NCBI RefSeq assembly: GCF_000143415.4
Contig: NW_003314309.1
Location: forward strand, 613,459-677,458
Direction: 5' to 3'
Source: Selaginella moellendorffii
Taxonomy: Eukaryota > Streptophyta > Lycopodiopsida > Selaginellales > Selaginellaceae
Length of the DNA stretch: 64,000 nt
Shown: piece by piece, positions 55,930 through 64,000 of the stretch
Layout: each line of letters starts with the position of its first letter
Numbering within the stretch: position 1 is the stretch's first letter
Made by a program: the position numbers and the translations under genes
The notes under the pieces: generated by a model
What the model was told of the DNA's origin: nothing
What the model saw: the letters and a program-made list of their open reading frames with translations, nothing else
Databases searched by the model: none

Positions 55930-56374
55930 AATTTCTCACCGATCCAGCAAAATGCCGCCAGAGCTCTCGCTCATTGGAAGAAATCCGCTATTAGCGCTTG
56001 CGATCGCCGCAACGCACCGCTCCAAGGACGCTCAAAAGCCCTAGGGAGCTTCCCATGCTTTCAGCCGGCAGACGCATTCTCTACACATTATATAAACTTT
56101 GGCAATAGTTTGGAATCGAACCCGTGACCGCCCCATGTGAAGCTAAAGGCGCGTGTAAGACAAAAGCATCGAAGGATCACATGTCTCACCACTAAACAAA
56201 CGTTTGTGATTATGGCGTTTTGCGCAAGCTTGGATATAAAATTTTTCCTTTCTAAAACATCGCTCACTCAGATTGTACAAGAAGAAAATGTAAATCGTTG
56301 TCAATGGTTTGTGTTTCTTTGTTTTTGCCACCTATCTATGCCTGGAAAGTTTGAGCAAAGTTACACACAAGAGT
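55930..56374. other. Intergenic between TBC and BIM-like genes
   Basis: 5' flank and UTR of the TBC gene and 3' flank of the bHLH gene. A B-box-like motif (GGGTTCGATTCC on the minus strand, about 56112-56123) is present but no tRNA cloverleaf could be folded around it. Nothing else seen. Confidence 0.45.
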
Positions 56375-58395
56375 CTAAAGCTGCGAGCACAAACTTGCCT
56401 TTTTTTCTTGGGGCTTGCCGAGCTCGATCTGGACGGAAATGTTGGCTTTGGATAGATCCAGTCCACTGCTGTGCAATGCGCTTGTGAGAGCTTCGAGCAG
56501 CCTATAAAAACATGGAAAGATCGATATAAAAGTCACCAAGAAAGCAAAAGAAAACGAGCGAGCGAGCTCGGAGTTTCTTACCCCTGAGAATACGCGGTCG
56601 ACAAACTGATTAGTCCCTGCTTGATGGGAAGCTCGTTGCTAGACCCTTGTTGCTGTTGCGCTGTTGCCGTTTCCACAGGAGTGGATTGTCTCGAGGCATC
56701 GTTTGCTTGTCGCTGTGACTCGGAAGACCTTTCTCCTGTTTTGTCTCTCGTGGTTGTCGCGTCTAAGTTCTCCACAGCCGGTGTGCTCGTAGAAGCTAAC
56801 GGAGACATGGCTGGTCGTGATGGAGCTTGGGCAACTTGTCTTCCCATAGCTCGACTAGTCGTTGCTCCAAAGGATCTAGATTTCCCGTCCTCGAGCAACG
56901 CACACTTATCCCTGCTACTGTCGGGGACTTCTTTCAAGCTTGTGCTCTGGAAACAAAATAAAAAATTATGGAGGTTACAAACGTCACAAGATCAAAGCAA
57001 AGGTCCACCGTACCGACTTAACATCCCATGGCACAGGCTTCAACCTCTCCTGATATCTTCCTTTCTCCGACGCCTCAAACTTCTTTACTCTTTCTTGCAA
57101 AGACTGTACGTACTCTATCACCTGCGCGAGGAGTTTGGTACATCTAACGCATATAAAAAAAAGGTTTGAAAGGGAACCGCTACCTCCAACAGAAAAGAGG
57201 CCTTGTCCCTCTTTTGATCTCCGTGGGGCAGCAAATCGCGAAGCATTTGAAACCTGAAAAACCAGCTCCACTTGTCAGGGACGTAACTTACACAAAGTGA
57301 GTGCTTCTCAACCTGTCATTTATTTTGCTGCGTCGCCTTTGCTCGGTGGCAGAGTGCTTGGACCTGGATGTGTTGCTTTTCACGTCGATGCTCCTGGAAT
57401 TTATATCTTCTGCCGAACAGACAAGGATGTAGAAAACTGAGAAAAGTTTGCTCAAAAACGTACCCCTGCTCGCTGCCTCTCCCCTGTGAATCTTTTTCCT
57501 TTCCTCGCTATCGTTGTCGTCGCCCTCCGATTGAGCGGACCTGGGTCGTTTGTTTGCGCTGCTCACATGGCCCTGCTGCCAGTGCCTAGTTATAAAACAC
57601 TCTACATGAATGCCACGCTTATAGAGCTGTCAATCCTTTGTTTAGTACCTGCTTACACCCACGGCTCCGTGGTGGTTCGCTTCCAATCCATTTTTTGGGA
57701 ACAGCGGATGCGGATGATCGATAAATCCATACTGCATTTGGAGATGCATTCGTGATGAACAGCTTTCTTGGGATCAAACGAAAAACAAGTTAAAACAAGG
57801 CAAGACAATCGAGGATGGATATATAATGGATTATAGTACCTTTGGCAGGAGAAGAATCAAGAACCACTTGCTCGTTTCGTTCGCTCCTGGAAGACAGCTG
57901 AAGTGGGATGTCACCATTCGCAACTGGTGCTGGGACCTTGGCAGCTACATTTCCGTTTGCTCCTCTTTCTAACGGCTGTAGAAAGTCTTGCGTTGCGAGA
58001 GAACCAAATGCCCCTGTAGAGAAAAGAATAGCCAGTCTTGTTCCAATCAATGAAACTTACTGCCATACCTCTACTGGGACCTTGCTCATAAGCTGGCACT
58101 TGCAAAAACCGTGGAGAGGGAGCCGGAGCAATCTTCTTGCAGGAATCCGGGGCAAATCCACCGGGGGCACCTTCAAAACGAGAAAATTCATCCAGCGCCA
58201 AAGAACAAGAAGTCGGAGGGAGGAAATTTCCTCACCTTGTGGCTGCCTGAGCCTCCCGAATTGCTCGTAACCTAATCCAAACTCCGTCGCGTAAGAGGAT
58301 CCCGCGGCCGCGGCCATGATCGCTGGAGGCGCCGGCAAATCCAGCTCCTTCTTCACAATCTCGATCGCGCCGGCGGCTCCCGGAGCTTGTGACAT
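56375..58395 (-). CDS. BIM-like bHLH transcription factor
   Basis: Ten exons: 58236-58395, 58069-58170, 57840-58013, about 57656-57762, 57464-57585, 57313-57409, 57184-57253, 57014-57121, 56582-56946 and 56375-56501; about 475 residues. The bHLH domain spans exons 6-8: basic region [17 protein letters not shown] with the H-E-R residues that read the E-box CANNTG, then helix 1 [10 protein letters not shown], loop GDQKRDKAS, and helix 2 [20 protein letters not shown]. The segment after the helix ([14 protein letters not shown]) and the C-terminal [30 protein letters not shown] block are marks of the BIM family, partners of BES1/BZR1 in brassinosteroid signalling in flowering plants. KKELDLP near residue 15 and the Gln/Ser-rich middle may be regulatory. 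In a lycophyte the hormone link is only inference. Confidence 0.88.
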
Positions 58396-59473
58396 CACAT
58401 TTCTCGAAATCTAGGCGCGGAATCGATCAGATCTTGCGCCTAGCCCCTCCAATTCGCTCGCGATCCCGCTCAAAGCCTGCCATGGCCGCGTGCGAAATTA
58501 GGGCAATGCGGCAATCGTGAGAGAGCGCAACAAGAAGAAGAGCACCGCATCTTGCTTGGCGCTGGTGCTGACAGGCGAGCCATGTGCACGAGGGGTGGCC
58601 CTCGCTTATCAGCGCACGCAAACGCTAATACGCCGGATTAACAATGGCGCTTGTACGGCATCCTGTGGCTGGCACACGGGTGTGAAAGTGGCCACGTGGG
58701 CGGGGGCGTGACTGTCTGACGTGCGCCGTACAAAGCGCGCGCCCGTCCTATGGACCGACCACTTCGCGTGAGGCACGTGCTGCTGACTCGACAATGTGGT
58801 GGCCATTGGGCCCAGCTTTTTGGGCCGGTCCCTCTTCATGCTCAAATTCACCCTTTTTACCGTGGCAAATGTAAGTAATTCGTGGACCGCCACTATGCTG
58901 CCACCACTTTTTACTGTTTTTACATGCCAAAGCTACATGGAGTTTGGTGGGCGGGCTGGCATAAGCTGGGCCAGGCCAGCGTCGTACACTGACACCGTAC
59001 ACATATGGCCAGGCACCCGCGTCATGTGACCCGTCACGCGCGCCGGCTTTGCGGAACCGCCGCGCGATCGTGGCCGCCCTTTCAGCGAACATGTGACACG
59101 GACGGATATACCACTGGCTCTTTTCAAAAAAGCTGTGCGTGGTCCCAATGGGGGGAGGCTACATTCTTTCTGGGACATTGATGGCAGGCAGCGTCTCCTC
59201 GTTAAAATAAAGGAGAGGTCTCCTGTGCGAGCGACGTGGAGAGCTTACGCACACGAAATGGAGAAATTTCACGGCAAGGGCGAAAGAAGCTAAACAATAT
59301 GATTTTTCCCATACCATATGTGGGCTTATCACTGTTGTACTACAGAGCTGCTCCTACAAAACTGGATTATTTTTTTTCAAGGGTCCTTATTCAATGAATA
59401 ACTTGACCAATTCGTACTGTACACATTCACTTTGCTCGTTTCGCGTCATAACATATCGCTGGATGCTTTGCGC
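58396..59473. other. Intergenic, no gene seen
   Basis: Promoter and 5' flank of the BIM-like gene on the left and 3' flank of the RWA gene on the right. GC-rich between 58430 and 59100, with a CCACGTGG box at about 58693. Open stretches here have no family resemblance and are probably chance. Confidence 0.5.
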
Positions 59474-61944
59474 TTAAACCTGTGAGAACAAAAGAGTGAG
59501 CCTGGTTCCATAGACGAGCTAAAGCTTACTAGTATGTATGGTATCTTGACGAGGAGGTAAGAAACACCGTAAAGTAGCGAAAAAATGGTAACACCAGACA
59601 CGACCATAAGGAAGAGCCGGTTGTTATCTTTGTTGGGCACGAACGCGCTCTTGAGCGTGTTGGTAAGCTCAAACAGCCGGTACGATACCTGTTACAAACA
59701 GAAGCACACCCAGTTTTAAGAGTTGAGCAAGTGCTCTTGCGTACCAGTATATAGATGGACGTCGCAAGCATGAAGTTAAGCATGGGGTAGTCCGATATGA
59801 ATGATAAGAGGAGCTTTGGCTGTCCATTAGAAACTCCCGTCCTAATTACATTGGACAGGAATTTAGTAAATGGTTGGCTGAAAGAAAAGGAAACTGACCT
59901 CAGCCAGATGTGGAACTGTGCAATATAAGTTTCAAGAGTGATCTTTCCAAGCCACCTGTAACGAAAAGACAGCAGATAATCATCCGGCGCAATGAAGTAG
60001 AGATTTCACTTACGCAAATAAGGTAAGGGACCAGTTCCGAAGGGGCTGAGAAACATTTCTCAAAACGATATAGACGCTGTCATCCTGATGTAAGCACCAG
60101 AAAAAAAGAAAAAAAAGAAGAGAGAACTAGCACCTTATGGGAATCCACGACGTGTAAGGATGTAGCTTGTTGTAACTCAACTTGTCTAACCTGTAAATGT
60201 GGACATACCATAGATATCCAACCTGCAATTCAACCGTTCGTTCTACTCTTCAACGAGGCGAAGTTTTACCAGTGAAGCAACAAACACGATGACCGACTTG
60301 TAGGTGAATTTCCGCCGACACTCAAGCTCCTCTAGTTTCTCAAGCCATCTTTCAACCTGCATAGACCTCAGTTACGGTCGAATCAGACAGCGCAGAAACT
60401 CATACCGTCGGATGGAAGTACGCACAAATCATCCCATATATCCAAATGTAGCGGTCAAGACCGGACCTAAAATGCCACTCATGTAGAACTGGGAGATCGG
60501 GCTTGCCAGGATCCGTATACTCTGCAAAGAAACACGAATAAAATGCCAAAATCAAGTGGTGAAAGCTTACCCACAAGGAATGTGAATGGTCTCCATACAA
60601 AATCAAATACTCCTGGAACCTCCCACACAAGTATAACAACTGCAAAGCATGCGGCAATTTTCGCACCAATGACAGATGGAACTTCGTTATACTTGTTCAG
60701 GATTCCCAGCGAGCAATAAACCATCAATGTGAAGAGGGTATGCATAGGACAGATGTAGTAAAGCATGTAGCTGTTGTTGAGGACGATGCAGCAAAAGGTG
60801 ACAAGAAAGTTGAGCCTCCACATCATCTGCAAGTGCGTTCACAAAGCATGAACTTACGAGTGCAAAGAAGCAGTTACCTGAGCAAACCGACCCAGGCTGA
60901 AATCCTTTCGCACATAATAGTAGGAAAAGTTCCCGAATCCAGTCATCCAGACATAACCCGCAATGAAGAGTCGTATAGCATTATAGATTTCAGCAGCCGC
61001 AAAATAATGGTACATCAAAAATAAAACCTGTCGAAAGAAAAGAAAATCAACACATCACCAAAAATCAAGTGCTATTCACCTGCATCCACCCTTTCCATTC
61101 CTCCGTTTGATGTCTGTTTAAATAAAGTATCGATTTTCCGGATGCAACAGACTTCTCCGCATGCTTCTTTAAAGACGTTATTGAAGAAACGATAATTAAA
61201 AGAAAATAAAGGAAAACGAAGAGGTCTCTGCTGTAATTCTGCAAGAAAGAAGTAACTATTCATCAGCACAAAAACCAGTAAAGCCAATTGGCCTACCTTC
61301 TTCAACTCCCCAAATACATTGGTTCGGTCACAAATGTAGAAATAGCAGAGTAGACATCCAAATTCTGCACTGCCAGTTTCATAAAGAAAATAAAGACGTG
61401 AGCAAAAACACTTTCGTGACTCGTGATCATAAAAGAAGATCCTTACATTGCTCTCAACAGCGAACGATTTTCAACGAGAAAAGTTTCGTTGAGAGTGAAA
61501 AATCTGCCACAAAAGATATAAGAAAATCAGCGCACCGACAACACGGCAAGAAAACAATAAAGGCCTCACTTAAACAACTGCATTCTGATAGAAAAGCTGC
61601 CTTTCAGAGTGCCACTGACGGAGAATCCATTCTCAAGAAGACTGTCTTTCTCATTGTCTCTTCTTGGCCCATGCTCCAGCTCCGAGAGGTTAATATCCGA
61701 GTGACTGTAAGAAACTTTACAATTGTTAGAGACGATCAAAGCAAAATCGACGTACTCACGCTTTCCCTGGCACTGGCTGCTTCCTATACTCAAGAAACTC
61801 CGAGTAAAGCCATGCTGTGAGCACGGGGATGAATCCCAAGACAAGAGCCACCTACAAAAAATTTGGACTCATATATCCAATCTACATTCCCATGAGTAGA
61901 TTCTAGCGTACCTGGCCAGTCGTCGGCGGGCTAATCTCCACCAT
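59474..61944 (-). CDS. RWA (reduced wall acetylation) protein, CAS1 domain
   Basis: About sixteen short exons: 61912-61944, 61760-61851, 61570-61704, 61447-61503, 61297-61369, 61080-61238, 60878-61027, 60571-60826, 60406-60521, 60270-60356, 60134-60222, 60014-60084, 59899-59955, 59745-59841, 59530-59688 and a last exon of a few codons ending near 59474. The product is about 545 residues, a polytopic Golgi protein that supplies acetyl groups for O-acetylation of wall polysaccharides. Matches to Arabidopsis RWA2 run throughout: [116 protein letters not shown] and [18 protein letters not shown]. The last exon and some borders are uncertain by a base or two. Confidence 0.92.
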
Positions 61945-62386
61945 TTCCAAAGCTGCTGCGAAAAGAACAATGGACGCTACCTCATCGGGCTCGGAAGCCC
62001 CGATCGATCGAAATCTCGCAGCTCCGGAATCGCACGGCGCTTAGATCCAGCCAAAACCTAGAGCCGCAGTAGATCCGAGCATCGAAATCTAGGCGCCGCT
62101 GGGCGATGGAGCTACCAAAATCGAATCGCGATAATCTGAAGCACGCGCCCTACCTACACTCCCCACATCATTCTTTCTTACCCGCTCAAACAAAGAAAAC
62201 TAAGCGCCTCTTTCTTAACGCTGCGGTGTGGACGGACAAGGACGACTCATCGCCTAGCCATTCCGCCCCATAACTCCTTGCGGGTGGCCCTAAATTGGTA
62301 CATCAACATCCGGTGGTTGGATTGGAATTCTAGCCGTAAAGATCATATTCCATAATCTGCTATAGCTCTGTACAGCACTGTCTAGG
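61945..62386. other. Intergenic between RWA and H2A.X
   Basis: 5' UTR and promoter of the RWA gene (CTCGAT/CGATCG-rich to about 62110) and 3' flank of the histone gene. No gene seen. Confidence 0.5.
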
Positions 62387-62861
62387 TCAAAACTCCTGGG
62401 AGAGGCTTCCAATCGCGTCCTTGAGGCTCGATTTCTTGGGAAGAAGCGATTGATTGATGTTGGGCAGCACGCCGCCGCTAGCGATCACCACATTGCCGAG
62501 CAATTTGCTGAGCTCCTCGTCGTTCCTCACGGCGAGCTGGATGTGCCTGGGGATGATCCGATTCTTCTTGTTATCCCGCGCGGCGTTTCCAGCGAGCTCG
62601 ATCACCTGGGAATGGGACGAAATCCCGAGATTGAGAGATTGAGACGACGGAAAAGAGATGAGCAAAGAATCTCACCTCCGCAGCGAGATACTCCATCACG
62701 GCGGCCATGTACACTGGCGCTCCAGCCCCGACGCGATCGGCATACTTGCCGGTCTTGAGAAATCTGGAGATCCTGCCCACTGGAAACTGCAATCCGGCCT
62801 TGTGAGAGCGAGAGACCGGTTTCGCCGACCGCGCCTTGCCGCGACCTCCGATGGAACTCAT
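62387..62861 (-). CDS. Histone H2A.X
   Basis: Two exons, 62676-62861 and 62387-62605, 134 residues. The core is canonical H2[26 protein letters not shown], then [52 protein letters not shown] with the acidic patch, and GGVLPNI in pieces. The last four residues, SQEF, form the S-Q-E-hydrophobic motif phosphorylated by ATM/ATR at DNA breaks, which defines the H2A.X variant. The short gene with one 70-nt intron fits plant H2A.X genes. Confidence 0.95.
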
Positions 62862-63073
62862 CTTTCCAGTAGGGCACGTTCGCTGCTCGATCGATTATAT
62901 ACGAAGATTGCCACGTCCGCGATCCCGAGTTTCCCGCTTTTTCCTGCCACGCTGGCGATCCGGGATTCAAACAACGAGCCAATGAAAATGAGCAAATAGA
63001 AAAATACGCGTAAGTATTAATGAGCGTACTTGATTAAATTGATGAAAGTTTTCCAGGGAGAAAATATATAGGC
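62862..63073. promoter_or_regulatory. H2A.X upstream region
   Basis: 5' UTR and promoter of the histone gene. TATATA lies on the minus strand near 62896 (TTATATACG in plus), about 35 nt upstream of the start codon, so it could be part of the leader or a TATA box for a very short leader. Tentative. Confidence 0.35.
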
Positions 63074-63945
63074 CTAAGCTCCTCCATCTGTTAACATCTG
63101 GATGCAGATAAAACAACCATCAGAGAATGCATTTTTTCTCTCTTCTTTGTGGGAGGCTGGAATATACCTTCATCAAATCTCCAAACAAACCATTCCGGCG
63201 TTGTCGGACATTGTAAAACTTCTCCGCTACAACGTCGAGGAGCTGTTTTACGAGAAAACGTTAACCATTTTCGGAGAAAAAGGAAGCTTTACCTCGTTAA
63301 GAGAAGGATCCCGGTCTAGACTTGACTTGTAGTTCTCACGGAGCATCCTAAACAAAGGGAGTGCGTCCCTCTCAAGACTGGAGAGAAAAACGCAAATTAA
63401 ATCACAGTCACTGCCTACAAGGAACAGCTTACGTTAGCAAGATAAACTTCGCCAAATGTGTGAGAGGAGATGCCAAGACGCTTGCTTGTGACGAGTCCTT
63501 GAGCTGAGAATGTAGTTCATCGAAGAGCTTATTGGCGTCCCTGAGGTTTCCCATAGACAAGTACCTGAGAAGAGAGAAAACGTCAGAAAGAATCAAAGAG
63601 CAAAAACTTGCTGCTCACAAGAAAACCCCGCGCGCAAGAAGAAGATCACCTTCCTCGGGCTGCGAACCATAAAAGAGTTTGAAACGTTTTGAAAGAAACC
63701 ACAGCTTACCTCCAGCATGCCGCTGATGATGGCCGATGCGAAGGCACTAGGATTGTTTCCACGAACATAATGGTAAAAGGCTTTTGCAAGGTCCTGGGTA
63801 TATCAAAGTTTCTTCATATTTGAGGAAAACATGGAAAGCAAAGAAAACTGGAGAGCAAAACTTACAGGTTGGGGTGATTCTCTGGCAAGGAAATCGGCTA
63901 GCAACTCGTGTAATTCAGGAGAGCCTCTGCTGGGAGCGCCAAACT
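63074..63945 (-). CDS. GET4: GET4/TRC35-like protein, C-terminal part (runs off window)
   Basis: Visible exons: 63866-63945, 63710-63793, 63619-63659, 63433-63564, 63293-63377, 63168-63242 and 63074-63097; the N-terminal exons lie beyond 64000. GET4 is the cytosolic helical-repeat scaffold that, with GET5, hands tail-anchored proteins to GET3 for ER insertion. Matches to Arabidopsis GET4 include [89 protein letters not shown] (shown here in pieces) and VVAEKFYNV. It ends with GDLMK joined to MLTDGGA. The intron before the last exon is 70 nt and that exon encodes only seven residues, so the tail is the weakest part. Confidence 0.88.
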
Positions 63946-64000
63946 CTGAAGACCATCTATGATAGTCAGTACATCAGTATCCAAAAAGAAGGAAAAAGAA

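Noticed and set aside
56105-56200. Possible tRNA gene on the minus strand near GGGTTCGATTCC
   Set aside because: A B-box-like motif is present, but I could not build acceptor, D and anticodon stems; at most a tRNA-derived fragment.
58748-59293. Open frames in the GC-rich stretch between BIM-like and RWA genes
   Set aside because: Arg/Gly/Pro-rich chance frames without homology or splice context.
1-64000. CRISPR arrays, operons or bacterial-type signals
   Set aside because: None seen; introns, LTR elements and plant families show this is a plant nuclear sequence.

Overview
This window looks like nuclear DNA from a lycophyte; Selaginella is my best guess. That is an inference from plant-only gene families (FEI-type receptor kinase, group IV calcium-dependent kinase, NPF transporter, BIM-type bHLH, RWA acetylation protein, chloroplast carbamoyl-phosphate synthase), very short introns (mostly about 45-75 nt) with tight GT..AG borders, dense genes, and large nested LTR retrotransposons. 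A 154-nt run of N shows it is a draft assembly.

Layout. 1-5.8 kb is decayed transposon DNA: a candidate LTR with a G-box cluster and a relic of a miniature LTR element (TRIM). 5.8-14.7 kb is a gene island: NPF/POT transporter (-), FEI-like LRR receptor kinase (-), CPK28-like kinase (+) and SRP receptor beta subunit (-). 14.4-20.5 kb is a roughly 3.1-kb tandem duplication carrying two copies of an unrecognised membrane protein (copy 1 frameshifted), a truncated SRP receptor beta fragment, and two broken copies of a P-loop NTPase gene resembling the Crinkler/RHS class. 21.3-46.5 kb is a third copy of that NTPase gene, split by a 23-kb stack of nested LTR elements. 47.1-64 kb is a second gene island: CPS large subunit (-), Bax inhibitor-1 (+), a COA1-like protein (-), TBC RabGAP (-), BIM-like bHLH (-), RWA (-), histone H2A.X (-) and GET4 (-, cut by the window end).

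The nested stack resolves by target-site duplications (TSDs). Element C (21440-44473, TSD GCCAT) landed in the NTPase pseudogene. Element B (24501-39537, TSD CCCTG) landed inside C. Element A (26684-34158, TSD CGTGA) landed inside the integrase of B. A 581-bp TRIM (22990-23570, TSD GTGGC) landed in one LTR of C, and the other LTR of C preserves the empty site. A and B are Ty3/gypsy chromoviruses (gag, protease, reverse transcriptase, RNase H, integrase, chromodomain). C keeps their 3' end structures but has a 4-kb interior without recognisable coding, so it looks like a non-autonomous (LARD-like) relative.

The most unusual observations are two short putative spliceosomal introns at identical sites and of identical lengths (47 and 52 nt) inside the integrase/C-terminal region of both A and B; a hairpin exactly 21 nt inside the 3' LTR boundary in A, B and C whose stem changes compensatorily in C; paired tRNA T-arm-like hairpins shared by A, B and C; and the NTPase plus nuclease-like gene family with its duplication and fusion breakpoints. 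Exon borders were read by eye and may be off by a base or two.
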